From the NCBI GenBank assembly GCA_951799445.1, contig OX637287.1, positions 36,361,724-36,425,723 on the forward strand: a stretch of DNA of 64,000 bases, written 5' to 3'. This document shows, in pieces, positions 26,041 through 39,190 of this stretch. The position numbers were made by a program, and so were the translations under genes. A model generated the notes under the pieces. That model worked only from the letters and a program-made list of their open reading frames with translations. It had not been told where the DNA came from and made no database searches. Origin of the DNA: Pseudisothecium myosuroides (taxonomy: Eukaryota; Streptophyta; Bryopsida; Hypnales; Lembophyllaceae). Numbering within the stretch: position 1 is the stretch's first letter; every line of letters starts with the position of its first letter.

Positions 26041-27876
26041 TTATTTTCGATTATTTTCATGAAAAAATCAAACTATTATAGTTTTTTAAAGTTAAAGGTG
26101 GAAATAAAATTATATCAACTACAATATATTAGAATAATTGTGCATTTTACTTCAAATGTAGGTGAACAATAAATAAATATACATGGTTTATAAAAAGGTA
26201 CAATTTTCCATTGGTTGTAAAAATTTTACCCAAATTTTGAAAGGGGTACACTATCCATTTTTCCATTGAATATAAAACTTTTACAATTAACATTCAACCC
26301 TAAACCCTAATCTCTTCAACAACCTTGTCTGCAATCTCATGTCTCTTCCTTCTTTGTCCCCTTCTACCTCTTTCCTACAACATTTGAAAATAATAATTGT
26401 ACAGCTATCATAAAATTTCAGCATTCAGATTTCAAACACATTCTAATATTGAACAAGCTTACTACATATCATTCTTGACTCAACTGAATTCATGGGCGAC
26501 TTGTACAACAAAGATAAATAAATAAAAGTTCATCAACAACATCCTCAAAAAACATTCATATTTAGATTCACATTGAGTAGACAAACCTTCAAACAAACAA
26601 AGCAATCAATCTTCAATACACAATATTTGATGACCTCGTAGACTTGGCTCGCTTCCATCACAACTTCTAAGATGAAATGACAGATACAATCCTTAGAGAG
26701 AAAAATCAAACGCTTTCCTCAAAGGATTCATTTCATAAAGGATATTGTACACGAAGAAGAGGAAAATCATACCTTTGTAGAAAGTGCGCAACAAGCTCGC
26801 CGCAAAATCCCTCTTTCTCAACAGTTTCCAAAGCATCTATACATTGATCAATGATCTTTAATCGCTGACCTTCAATGTCTACATATAATATTTTCCAAGT
26901 ACAAAAAAACAAGGATGTTCCGACATCTAATCCAGAAAAAGTATATAAATTATAAATAAGAAAGAAAAATATAAATATAGATTTTGTATTTGATGGAGAC
27001 TCAAAGAGGGCTAGAAATCAGGTATGCCGCAACTTGAAGTTGGAGTGAAAGCAACAATGATTTTGGAAGTCATAGTAGCAGTTCCAGCTTGAGACAAGGG
27101 TAAGAGTTCAATGCTTGATGTTCATTATTAGAGGGGATTTTTTGTTGGTGGTGTTTAGCATTGTCTATTCTGCTTTTAAACTACTTCAATCAATATTTTT
27201 AATATTGCACTAGAAACAACAAAAAGATAGATCAAATAAGAAATGAAGCCATTCCTCACCTCCATTGAGATCTCGAAGGTATGCAAAACGCCACCGTGAT
27301 TAGATATGTGACCCTAATCTCTAAGCACTGGTGGCCAACAACTTCAACAACAACATTTTTTTTTAATTCAAATTGATGGCAACTGAGGGAAGTCTTTTTT
27401 TTAAATCTCATCAAATAGTTGTTGATTTCTACTTGGCCGGGGAGGTCTAGGGTGGGGGGCTTGCCTCTTTTAGGAGGATAGTGAAGAGTTGCATCCAAAG
27501 CATCCCATCATACTCAAAGTTATTAATTGGACAAAATTATAAATCATTGTTTTATTTTGGATTTTGGATGTTCTCCATTCTTTGGAAGTATGAAGTGTGC
27601 ATTGTGAAGAGTTTTTCAAAGCGTCTCCTCGTACTCAAAGGTTATTAATTGGAGAGAATCACAAATCATTATTTTATTTTAGATTTTATTGTTTTAATTT
27701 CCTACACCTCCTTCCATGAGCTAGCTAGTGATATTGAAATGGTCCATACTCTTTTCATTTATACAATGTAAGTATCCTTGATTGCTTATGAGTGTTCAAT
27801 GAAGTCTCTTTTGAGTTTATGATACATTTATTTTGCTCTATTCTTATATAGTTATGTGGTGCCAAAGAGCAACTCA
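26041..27876. other. AT-rich intergenic DNA, no gene seen
   Basis: Short open frames are present on both strands without recognisable domains. A CCCTAAACCCTAA stretch occurs near 26,298. Nothing else could be supported. Confidence 0.45.
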
Positions 27877-28801
27877 TTAATCCCTAAAGGACCATTGTCC
27901 GTTCGGGGGACAAATGGAATTTTGGGCAGGTACCTACGGACTGAAATTTTCTCCTAATTTTTTGAAACTTTTTGTGAATGTGAAGAATTGAGAGAGGTAT
28001 GTGGCGGGGAAAAAAATTTGAAATCGGACCTTCGAGCCAAAAGTTATGCCATTTCTTGGAATGTGTGGGGACGGGGGGCAGCAAAAAAAATTTGCAAAAT
28101 TTTGAATTTTTTTTTTAATATTTTTTTTCTCATAGATTATATTTTTTTCTATCTGGAAAGCTTTGATTCATTTCATTTGACTTTGTTATGAGGAAGTTAT
28201 GGACATTCTTGTTTTTCGAGCAGTTGGAGCATCTTCTTGAAAAAATAACTTGTAGGATTCATTTTTGAATGCTATTTTTGCAATTTAAAAAAAATAAATT
28301 CTCATGGTTTAATTTACTTGCTAGAACAATCTCACCATTGGGATTAGTGTATTTTAATTCCATCTAAAATATATAAATATTTTAGATTTTCCTTCTATCT
28401 CGTACCTACTTCTACTTAACAATTTTTTGAAGAATGATAATTAAGTTCTTTTGAATTTCTTTTTTTTTACTAGACTCTCAACTCAATTCTCCACTATAAA
28501 GATTTAAAGCTCAAAACTCTGTAGTGCAAAAATTTTAAGTTAAAAATGTTCAAAGTCAAAAAATCCAGTCCCGCAATGTGTTGAAAAACTTGTTTTTTCC
28601 ACTTTAAACTCAAATATCTTGCAATCTGTGCGGTCAAAAATTTTGAAATTTTTTCCACACTTTTTAATACTAGTTAGGTGTAAGATCCTACAGTTAGATG
28701 TGGAAAAAAAACAATTAAAATTTTTTTTTACTCTTTGCTATAGAAATGGCAGTTTTGAGTGTTTTGTGGCAGAAAATAAGCCTCAAAACCTTAGGGGTTA
28801 A
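27877..28801. mobile_element. piggyBac-like TTAA MITE (long subfamily), 925 bp
   Basis: It begins TTAATCCCTAAAGGACC and ends CCTTAGGGGTTAA, with TTAA on both sides. A subterminal palindrome (TGTCC...GGACA, 27,896-27,912) lies near the left end only. The body contains AAAAGTTATGCCATTTC and, near the right end, AGAAATGGCAGTTTTGAGTG. No transposase is encoded. Confidence 0.85.
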
Positions 28802-30566
28802 ATTTTAGGCCTTGTTGAAACTACATGTCATTGTCTTAGAACTTTGTGATTATGTATCCTCTAAGAAGTATGTATCAATTTCATTGAAATGCTTACTCTT
28901 CTTATTTATATAATGTCGGTTCCCTTTAGTGCCTACAAATGTTCAATTATGTCTTTGCAATAGTATCTAGTGCAAGAGAGCAACTCATCAAATGTTTGGC
29001 CTCTTTCGCACTACCTTTTTCTAATTCATAACTAAATAAGCAATGTATGTTATGATGTTTAAAAGATGAAGGTGTGTATTGGTGTATATACTACATTTCC
29101 AAAAAAATTCATAAACTCTACACAAAATAGTGAAATTAGGTTGCATTAACAATTAGGTTACCTTACCCCAAGTTATTTTACAAGGTATCAAAGTCAAAAA
29201 ATACTTCTATAAATAATCCCATTTGTACACATGGAAGTTCATGAGCTTAATTACAACAATAACTAATTCAAAAGTAATATATTCTTATACAATAACTATA
29301 AATATTTATATAGTGTCAAATGTCAAAAAATTAGTAGAGAATAGTTTAATTTCACTATGTTGTGTAGTAAAACTTTGAATGTATTATACTTATCTAAATT
29401 TACTTTTACAAAGACAAAGATCAATTATGAAATGTATTGAACCAGATCCCAAACCATCTATTTTTTTCTATATAAGTATTTGATTATGATAAACATAATT
29501 CTAGCTAAATATCCATGTAACTAGAATTATAAGAAATCAATACTACCTAGTAAAAGTATCTGAACTTGTACTCACAATGATACACTCATATCTTTGAACT
29601 TTTCACAAATCCAAATAGGCCAGTCACATTTATACAATATATGAAAGCTATATTTTTTTAATATTGATGTCAGTTTTTATGAGTATGACTTCAATTGTGC
29701 CTAGAAGCCAAAACAAAATCATACCACCACACATGGTTTTGAATATGCACTATGTTTCCACAAATTTGACCCTATAAAATCCACAAGTAATGAAAATGTC
29801 ATAAAATAAAGTCAAAGATGTAGCAATATTACCACATCCATAGGCATCTACAATTTGGACTAAAATTAAAAATCATGCAGTATAATATGAGCACGCACAA
29901 CAGCACAATCATAAAATAAAACACAATGGTGCTTCTAGTGTTGATAGGCTATAAAAACTACCCACACCCAAGCAAAGAATTTAGAATTTGAATGTTAGCA
30001 ATGGCATAACATCTATATTGTGAACCACATTCACAAGAAAAAAGCAATTAGAGAAATTAGGAATACTTCGATCTTCTTAAAAACATGAATCATTACAAGG
30101 AACAAAGTTTGAAGCATTATTAGTTTATAATCCTTTGTTTTGTGGAATGATTCAAACTATTGTTCACTATGGAGTATTGTTGGTTTGCACAGAGAAGTCC
30201 TTGGAAATAGAGGAAGTGTAAGAGCCTCTTGGACTAGTGGAGGTCTTCACATAGTTGCAGTAAGATCAGGCCACACCAATTGGGGAGGGGCTTTGAAGTT
30301 TAGTCATTGTGCAAAGGACCACAAGATCTCAAGCATATACAAGAGGTTGGATAAGTGACAGTTGTTGTCCTATATCACTGTCTTGCAAGCATTTTCATAC
30401 ATAACTATGACAATATTTGGGCATGAAAATTAAATGACAAATGCAATGATTGCTTAGTGTGCTCCCTTAAAAGAGATTTGAGGCCTCCGGAGGGTCGTTT
30501 TAGGGTTGTTCCCCTTTCCTATTCCCCTATTCTGAACCAACATTAATGCTATCAGAATTTATTTAT
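28802..30566. other. AT-rich intergenic DNA, no gene seen
   Basis: No recognisable coding or repeat feature. A 72-aa open frame at 30,140-30,358 (+) starts at a non-ATG codon and has no known similarity; I do not call it a gene. Confidence 0.45.
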
Positions 30567-31495
30567 TTAACCCCTAAAGGACCAAGGTGATTTTCCTATC
30601 AAAAACCACTCAAAACTGTCATTTCTATTGCAAAGAGAAAAAACTTAAAAAAAAAATTTTTTTGCATATCCAACCGTGAGATCTTATATTTAATTAATAT
30701 ATGAATACGTGGAAGAAATTTCAGAAACTTTGACTATGTAGATTGCAAGATATATGCATTTAAAGTGAAGGAAACAAGTTTTTTTGCACCTTGCTTGACT
30801 AGATTTTTTGGCTTTGAATATTTTTAGTTCAAATTTTTTGCACTACTGATTTTGATTTTCTACTTATTTATGTTAAGTAGTTGAGTTGAGAATCTACAAA
30901 AAAATTTAGGAAAAAAAACACTTAATTTTCACTATTAAAAAATTATTAAGTAGAGGTGGGTTCAAGATTGAAGAAAAAACTAAATTGGTAATAGCTTTTA
31001 GATGGAATTGAATCACAATAATCCCAATGGTGAGATTGTTCTAGCAAGAAAATCTAACCTTGTCTGACAAATTTTTTTGAAAAATTCTAAAAATTGCATT
31101 CAAAAATGAATTCTACAAGTTATTTTTCCAAGAAGATGCTTAGATTGCCTGAAAAACTAAGATTGTCCATAACTTTCTCATTATTAGTCGAAATTGAATG
31201 AAACAAAGCTTCACATGTAGACAAAAATATAATCTTTGAGAAAAATATTTGATAAAATATTATTTTGATTTCTGTGATTTTTTTTGTATTGCCTGCCGAA
31301 CTCCATTTTTACTTATTGTGCCATAACTTTTTCTTTGAGGCAGCAATTAAAATAAAAAATTATATTTTCACAAAGCTCTTGCAAAAATACACAACCTCAA
31401 AAAATCCCAAAAAATATCACTAAAAATTGAGACAGTAGGAACCTACCCAGATCCAAATTGTCCCCTAAGGGGACAAATGGTCCTGTAGGGGTTAA
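30567..31495. mobile_element. piggyBac-like TTAA MITE (long subfamily), 929 bp, inverse orientation
   Basis: It begins TTAACCCCTAAAGGACCAAG and ends TCCTGTAGGGGTTAA. The subterminal palindrome TTGTCCCCTAAGGGGACAA (31,458-31,476) is near the right end, so this copy is inverted relative to the one at 27,877. It is among the best preserved copies. No reading frame of note. Confidence 0.88.
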
Positions 31496-33030
31496 AAAAA
31501 ATGTTTGCCTGATACATCCTTTGTCAGGCATTGTACTGATAATTTTCATTCTACCACTTGTACTATTTGGAACCAGTTGTTTTTAATTTAATTGTCTTAA
31601 TGTACCTCAAACAATCCAATACTTTGTCAAATCAGTGTTTCCATTTAGTCAACATATAGAAGCTATACCAGTCTTTTCAAGTACGTTAGGGCTTCTATTA
31701 TCATAGCTATGTCATCAAAATAGCTAACAAGACATTTTAATTGCTACTAAGTATACATAATAGTATCACTTAGCATAATACTTGTCTATGTAAAGAACAT
31801 GTCTTCAAAGCTCTAAGAAAGGAAAAATGTATAGTGTAGTGATGAAATTTTTCTAGAAGTTTCAAACTTTTCTTGAGGTAGTGAGCCTCACCAGCACCCA
31901 TGACCACCAACATTACAATATAAGGTTAGTACGCCATATGCAAGGTGTCTTCAACTCACTGACAACGTATTATTGTTTTCACAATGAAAGAAAGATCTTT
32001 GAAAAAAAGCATACATCAACAACACATACACATAAATCAAAAGCAACTATTGTTATCACTTGACTGCTTGTTTGAGTTTGAGTGGACGACATGGATCGCA
32101 TATATGATAGATTCTATATCTCCCTCTTAGCTCTCAGTTTACAAACGCAAAAGCTCAACCAGCCAATAAACTATGTTACTTGGTCAAAAGTAAACTCCAA
32201 AGATAGCAGGAATGTTGGATCACTCGGCCAAAAGCACAAAACCACAGACAGCAAGAACATTAGGTCACTCGTTCACAAGAAACTGAGTTGTGTGAATAAC
32301 ATTTCCTTGGCTGCAAACATACTGTTCATCAATTTTCAAAACTATCCAGTCATATACCTGGATAGTATCTCGCAGCCCTGGTTGACCAATTTAGGGTATC
32401 AATAGGTCCAATGGTGTTTACCACTGTAACTTACAAGCTCTACGCTAGTCAGACTACCGTCAAGGCAGGTATCACACATAGCCAGCCAATCATTAAATTG
32501 AGTCTTAACATCACAATTTTTGCAATAATGCATCCTTATTTAGTATGTGACAAAATTAAAACTCTTGAACTTCCAATAGCCACCAATAACATTTGTGAGA
32601 AATGAAGCATCTTTAATTATTCTTGACGTTATTAGAATCGTCAAAGAATAAGATATGCTTAGCTGGTACATCAAATCATATCATACAGCTTTGAGTTTAT
32701 TGTAAATCTGAGATCCGTGTCCATTGTTTCAAATCAACAGCTGAATACAAATGTATTCATTTAATTTAAGCTTTAGGGAGGGAGGGTGGGATTTTTTGTT
32801 AACGTATTACAGATACGTAAACATCCTCTTATATCAGAACTACTAAAAAGTCATAATCTATTTTACCATAAGTATGGAAAATTAGTCGTAAGTCCACTTA
32901 TTTAACATTAAGATCAATCACAAAAATATATAATTGATCAAGATCTAAGCATCAAAAAATTATCCAGTGAAGTCTCAAAGAAGTCTTAACGGATATTTTA
33001 CAGCATATTCATCATGTATTTAGTACTAGG
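31496..33030. other. Intergenic DNA with a short duplicated segment
   Basis: At about 32,175-32,275 a 50-bp block (TCAAAAGTAAACTCCAAAGA / CCAAAAGCACAAAACCACAG, each followed by CAGNAATGTTGGATCACTCG-like sequence) is repeated once, imperfectly. The open frame across it (32,082-32,405) looks accidental. Nothing else could be supported. Confidence 0.4.
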
Positions 33031-33810
33031 GAATGAAAGCTGATTCTGGAGCAATTTGTGCAAAAATATGGATTATCAACTAAGCTTAGAAATACGCCAG
33101 CGTTAGTAGAGGTTGTAGTTGGTGGAACCATTGAATCAGGAATAATTACCCATGAAACAAAGCTGTTAAATTTGACAATAGATAGTTATGTGTACAAGGT
33201 AGCCTTTAATGTAATTAAGTCACCAAACAATTTCATAATTCTTGGCCAAAACTGGTTGGAATTTTGTAATCCAAAAATAGATAGAAAAGGAATGAAACTT
33301 ATACTTGAACCATAGATTAAATTTTTTTTGAAAATTATAGTCAAGGTAAATACCAAAAAATAATTAATATGAGAAAAGAAGTCAAAGCTAAAAAAAATCA
33401 TAGTAAATTTATTTTAAAAGGCATTAGACCTATTATAGTGGGAGCTTGAGCTTTTTTACGAGCTACTAAAAAAGAGATATCTTTTACAATTTATACTACT
33501 CCCATAGTTCTATCAAAGAAGATTGCAAATCGAGTATTGAATTCCCCACTCAATATAAAGACTTTCTTGACGTATTCGAGAAGAAAAAAATTGACATGTT
33601 ACCATTTCATGGACCTTATGATTGTGCTATTGATTTGCAACATGGTGCTCAGCCTCCTTTTGGGCTAATTTATAATTTATCGGAAAATGAACTTAATGAA
33701 ATACGCAAGTATATTGACAAAAATCTTAGTAAAAAATTTATTCGACATTCAAAGTCACTTGTCAAGGACACGACTGAAGCAACTAGATTATTAAATATAA
33801 TATATTAAAT
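33031..33810 (+). pseudogene. Ty3/gypsy pol fragment: aspartic protease and start of reverse transcriptase
   Basis: A retropepsin-like active site DSGA (33,042) lies one frame away from a following protease frame (33,058-33,315) that ends in FIILGQNWLEFCNPKID, the usual retropepsin C-terminal block. About 230 bp later a frame (33,545-33,806) reads DVFEKKKIDMLPFHGPYDCA, then IDLQHGAQPPFG and IYNLSENELNEI. This is the conserved lead-in to Ty3/gypsy reverse transcriptase. The catalytic RT core is missing. Frameshifts and stops make it a relic. A TTAA element follows at 34,004. Confidence 0.8.
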
Positions 33811-34003
33811 TGATTGTTATAAGGAAATTGGAATTGAATATGTAACAAAATCAAGAGTACTAGAACTCCAAGAAATGTGTTGACAAGACTAAAGGCAACA
33901 TGCTTGTTCTTCCTTTCTATAGCTCTTAATTCGGTTTTAATTCCTTTCTATTCTCAAGGATAACTTTAAAATATAAAAGGTTGAGTTTTAAGTATGTCTA
34001 TAG

Positions 34004-34942
34004 TTAACCCCTAAAGGCCCAAGGTCTTTTTTCTGCCAAAAAACACTGAAAATTGCCATTTCTATAGCAAAAAGTAAAAAAAAATTAAAATTGTTTTTTT
34101 CTCACATCTAACCGTAGGACCTTACACCTAATTGGTATGAGAATGTGTGGAAAAAATTTCAGAATTTTTGACTGCACAGATTGCAAGATATCTGCGTTTA
34201 AAGTGGAAAAAACAAGTTTTTCAGCACATTGTGGGACCAAATTTTTTGACTTTAAACATTTTTAACTTAAAATTTTAGCACTATAGCGTTTCGAGCTTTA
34301 AATCTTTATAGTCGAGAATTGAGTTGAGAGTCTAGGAAAAAAAAAAAATTCAAAAAAACTTAATTATCATTCTTAAAAAAATTGTTAAGTAGAAGTAGGT
34401 ACAAGATAGAAGGAAAATCTAAAATATTCATATATTTTAGATGGAATTAAAATGCACTAATCCCAATGGTGAGATTATTCTAGCAAGTAAACTAAACCAT
34501 TACAAAAAAAATTGAAAAATTACAAAAAATGCATTCCGAAATGAATCCCAGAAGTTATTTTTTTCAAAAAGATGCTCTAACTACCCGAAAAACAAGAATG
34601 TCCATAACTTCCTCATAACAAATCCAAATGAAATGAATCAAAGCTTTCCAGATAGACAAAAAATATAATCTATGAGAAAAAAAATATTTAAAAAAAAAAT
34701 TCAAATTTTTGTCCCTTTTTTTTCTGTTGCCCGGGCTGCCCCCCGTCCCCTGTTTTGAGCTTATTTGGTCATAACTTTTTTTCTCGGGCACCGATTGAGA
34801 AAAAAATTATATTCCCACAAAGCTCATCAGTTTTTCTATCTCAAAAAAAAAATTCAAAAAATCAGAACACAATTTCAGCCCGTAGGTACCTGCCCGAAAA
34901 CACATTTGTCCCCCGAAGGGACAACGGGCTTTTAGGGGTTAA
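34004..34942. mobile_element. piggyBac-like TTAA MITE (long subfamily), 939 bp
   Basis: The inverted ends are TTAACCCCTAAAGGCCC and GGGCTTTTAGGGGTTAA, 17 bp with one mismatch, the best pair in the window. The subterminal palindrome TTGTCCCCCGAAGGGACAA is at 34,906-34,924. It lies between the two Ty3/gypsy pol fragments. It encodes nothing. Confidence 0.9.
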
Positions 34943-35119
34943 TATAATCATAACCATAGATATGAAAGGTTTACTTCTAAATATGTTTATAGCTGTATGG
35001 TCCGTGACATCACCTCCTCCACTAGTGACGAGTTTCACAAGGAGTGATTTTTGGCTTGTAAGGATACTTTTGGTGAAATATTGCAACTTTGTTAGGTGCA
35101 TTAACAAGATTTGCTATTG

Positions 35120-36330
35120 ATTTCCATGTTTGTTCAGTGATGTCATAGCCTTTTCAATGTATAAAATACTCCAATCGTCTCCTCTTGCATCGGAAGTCTA
35201 ATATTATAAGGAATGAAATGTGTCATCTTGGTTAATTGATCTACAACCACCAAAATAGAATCATAGGTATTTAAAACTGGGTGGTCAATAATAAAATCAA
35301 GAACAATGATAGCCAAGGACCATTTGAAATTGATAGATGTTGTAAGAGTCTGTAGGGTTGATGACGTGTTCCTTTGGCTCATGAATAAATAATGCAAGAT
35401 CAAATGTTTTCTTTCACAAATTTTGATAGTTGTAGCCAGCAGTAGTCTTCAGATACCAATTCAATGGTTTTATTAACTCCAAAGTATCTTGTAGTTGGAG
35501 GATTATAACGTATTTGAAAGACTTTTAGTCTGGCTAAACTTGGTGGTACATAGAGTAAGCCTTGGAAAAGTAATAAATCATCCTTAAACTCAAAATCTTT
35601 CCTTTTACCTTCTTTCAATTGTTTTTATAAATTTTTCACAAGTGAATCTTATTCAAGGGTCTTTTGAATTTCTTCAATAATTGACAAATCTTTTGAAGGA
35701 CTACTTACCAAAGAGTGAAGTGCTAAACGTTCAAATTTCAAAATGAACCTCTTTGTAAATCGTAAATTGCATCACCTTCCCTTGATACAAGATAAGCACG
35801 GTATAACAAAGCGTCTGTTTTTCCTTGTTGACTACCTGGTTTATATATATTATAATAAAATCAAAACGTAACAATGTCGTATTTCATTTGGCTTTGCTTT
35901 CTTGGCACTAATTCAAAAAATTTGTACTCAAAAAATACTCTAGGTATTTTTAATCCATATAAATTGTAACCCACTATTAAGTTCCTTCTAAAAAATGTCG
36001 CCAATTTTTAAATGAAGCATTAATTGTCAACAATATTTTATTAAAAATTTCATAATTGATTTCAGTAGCTAAATTTTTTTTAGAATAGAATGCAATAGGA
36101 AGAAGATGATCGTCATTTCCATATTGAAATACGACAGCTCCAAAAGCATAATTTGATACGTTTCGGGTTTTTTTCAATAATGATATTGTTGTCCACCAAG
36201 ACTACTGAGTGATGAATATCACTCAAATCTTGTACAACTTTATCTTTGTCATAAGCTAATAGCTCTTTTTTTTCTTTCAATGCATACACTTTTTCAACCT
36301 TCAAACTTTTTGTACACTAAATGGAATTGA
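35120..36330 (-). pseudogene. Ty3/gypsy pol fragment: RNase H and integrase
   Basis: On the minus strand, from 36,190 down: an RNase H block (NYAFGAVVFQYGNDDHLLPI, then AFYSKKNLATEINYEIFNK and NWRHFLEG); then an integrase zinc-finger block (35,618-35,400, with LLLFQGLLYVPPSLARLKV and NKTIELVSEDYCW); then the integrase core (about 35,330-35,143, with LDFIIDHPVLNTYDSILVVV and DQLTKMTHFIP). The order is that of a Ty3/gypsy pol. Stops and frame changes show decay. It is opposite in orientation to the protease/RT fragment at 33.0-33.8 kb. Confidence 0.82.
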
Positions 36331-39190
36331 AATTCCCAAAGCTTGGAAAGAGGCAATAATCTCAAATTCAATAAGCGGAAGCTCATTATGAATTGGTTTT
36401 GAAATGTAGTACTCTAAAGAATACAACAAAATCATAATATACTTCTCATAAAACTCATAATCACCATGATCCCCTAGTAAATTTAAATCCTTAACTTTTA
36501 TTTTATGTTTTATACTATGATTATGATCCTAGAAACTCATTACGTCATTTGATGGTAAATGGCACAGTTTGCACCAAAACTTTGTGTCTTGCACATACTT
36601 GCATTGATCTTGTTGTGTCACTTTAGACTCTAATTGTGATACATAATAGATGATAAATTTTTTGGCATCTTTAGGACGAAAAACATTATACGTTTATAAT
36701 TTCTTTTCATGCCTCTCACTGTTATTAAGCTCATGTAATTTTGAAACTGTCAAATGTAGAATGTTGCAAATTCCACACCGTAATTATACTGTATTTAGAA
36801 GTCTTATGGTTGTGTTAAAAACACTTACTATTTTTGTATTCTTCTCACCTATCCTCTACTTAACTTATGGTTGTGTTAACACCACTTGCCTTTATTGTAT
36901 TCTTCTCACCCAGAATTCAAAAGTGTATATAATTGTCAATATAAAATTAATCCTTCTTATAATTTTTCATATATCTTTCGATTATGGTGCCATGGTGTGT
37001 GATTGGACAATTCAATTGACTATTTTAGCTAAAGTATTATTTGTCAATTCTTGCTACCAATGCTCACGTATTATTAGCCTCATTTTTCTTTAGGCAGCCC
37101 TAATTAGGAGGGTTGTCCCTATTTGTGTCGCATATGTTTAGATGAGCGAACTTTGGGAATCTATTTGTTAGACCCCATACAAAATCATTTCTTTTAGTTG
37201 AATTTCTTTTCGTTAACTGGATTTAGATTTTTTCGGATTTCAATTCAAAAAATTTAGAATATTTAGCAATATTCTCACACTTTGCAGCTATATTCAATGC
37301 TTTGCCAAATCTGTTGTGACATTTAGCAATAGGGTACTCATCAATCTTTATAGCTTTACTGCGGTACTCAAAGCTTTGCCAAATCTCTCGTGACGTTTTG
37401 CTTCAAGGTCTTTATAGCTTTATCGCGGTCCTTGTAGCTTATTTGGTACTAGTGACTTATTTTTTATTTTTTTTATCGTTTTTATTTTTAAGATTCAAAT
37501 GATTTTGATTTTGATACTTCAAACTATTGAATTATGACACATTATAATTTTTGAAAATTTCATTACATGCTATATTTAATTATATTTTGAATTAATTATT
37601 AACAAATTTGACCTGAGCGTAAGGTAGCCACCTACTTTTTCAAGGTCAACCCAAATTGGATGCAAAATAATGAAATGCAAACCTGTCTACAATTTTGAAC
37701 TTTAATTGCTCATTAAAATTTGAATTTTTTTTTAATTTATGTGATTCCAACGCTGTAAAATATAGCATGCATGCTATTTTCTTGAGCAAAAAAATTTAAA
37801 AAAAAATTTATAATTTGATTTGGACAATTAAAACAAAAAGGGAATTGAACAGAAAATGGTTGTTTAGGTCTTCAGGGGTTAATTATCATGCTTGCTTCCA
37901 TTAAGAGAGAGACACCAATAAAAACTTTATTTTTTAAAATTATCATATAAAAAATAATTAAAAGAACTTTTTTCTTACTAATATTATTAGACAATATGAA
38001 AGCTATGCATTGTAGGTTCAAAATTTCATAGGGTCAATTTACTTCAATTGATAAAACAATATATTGTAGATTTGTCACTATGGATCCCATAAATTTTTTT
38101 TTTAAGAACATCTACTTTTGCATTGCACTTGCATCGGCACTATACTCATGCGCGCCTAACCTTTGCACAAGACCAACCTTGTCCCCTGCACAAGACCATA
38201 CACAATCAACACTTGAATCCCCATAGATTCCGGTTTCGATTTTTTGGTTTAGGATTTTATGATTTGTACTCCACTCTCATACTCATATCTGAATTGAACT
38301 CTGGAGAAGCTCTCGAGAATTATATTTGTATCAAGTTATTTTTCTCGAGAGTGTCTATTCTAACAGACATCTTTTACAAACTTATTTTCTGTGGCTTTCT
38401 TTGGTCTGCTTTATCGACATTGAAATTTTTTTGGGAAAAATGGAGTGGATTGACTTACCGAATTTTTAGTTGTTGAAATACTTCTTTGTTCTCCACTAGC
38501 TATGTTCTTGTTGATATGACAGTGTTGTGTAATAGTTTGGTCCTCTACTCCTACAGTCAAGGAACAATATTTGGGCTGTAGAGGAAAGGAATAAGAAAAT
38601 CTTCAGTGCATTGTAAAGGCAAATAGGAGTATTGAAAGTCGGGATTTACTCGGTGAGGTTAGTAACGTGGAGATTATCGTTCGATTGTATAGCGTAGCAT
38701 CCATCCAGCCCATTGTAAGTATCGAGATCGTTAAGCCTGTCGCACTAATTTGTGATGTTTGATAGACATGAATAAAAAAAATCAACCATAGAGAGTTGTC
38801 AACTTACCAGATCGTTGAAATGAGTTGATGACGGGGAAGAAATTGACGCTACTGTTTTTATAGGTGTATCTGACAACTTGACGAGGATACTTTTATGACT
38901 TGTTTACAGAAGCTCTATCTACCTTGGAGGATTTCTTTGAATTTTTTTTTTATTTACTTTGTTGAGTCACTTCATTGCAAAGAGATTAGGATTACAGTTT
39001 GGTTTTTCCTATAGAAGGCTCAATTTGGCTTCGAGATACATGTACAGTAGAGTGGTTTAAGAATGAAAGTTTTCTTTTGTGTTCCATGGGAGCACTGAAA
39101 CACTTAGATATTGAAATTATGGTGGTCAAACATTAATACGTGCAATTTTAATTTGTGATACAACTGTAATCTTGATGATTTAGGTTACAA
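36331..39190. other. AT-rich DNA with small duplications, no gene recognised
   Basis: The minus strand near 36,330-36,480 may continue the retroelement, but I cannot place it. A tandem duplication (TTATGGTTGTGTTAA blocks at about 36,804 and 36,865) gives an accidental 147-codon open frame at 36,650-37,093. A second degenerate duplication lies at about 37,290-37,440. A lone TTAA-element terminus (TCTTCAGGGGTTAA, ending 37,882) may mark an eroded copy. CTCTCGAGAA and TTCTCGAGAG form a small inverted repeat at about 38,310-38,352. Confidence 0.35.

Noticed and set aside
26298..26310. CCCTAAACCCTAA resembling plant telomere repeat
   Set aside because: Fewer than two full units; expected by chance in this AT-rich DNA and not an interstitial telomere array.
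36650..37093. 147-codon open frame, hydrophobic
   Set aside because: It begins at a non-ATG codon, spans a tandem duplication, is very AT-rich and has no domain; best explained by low stop density rather than a gene.
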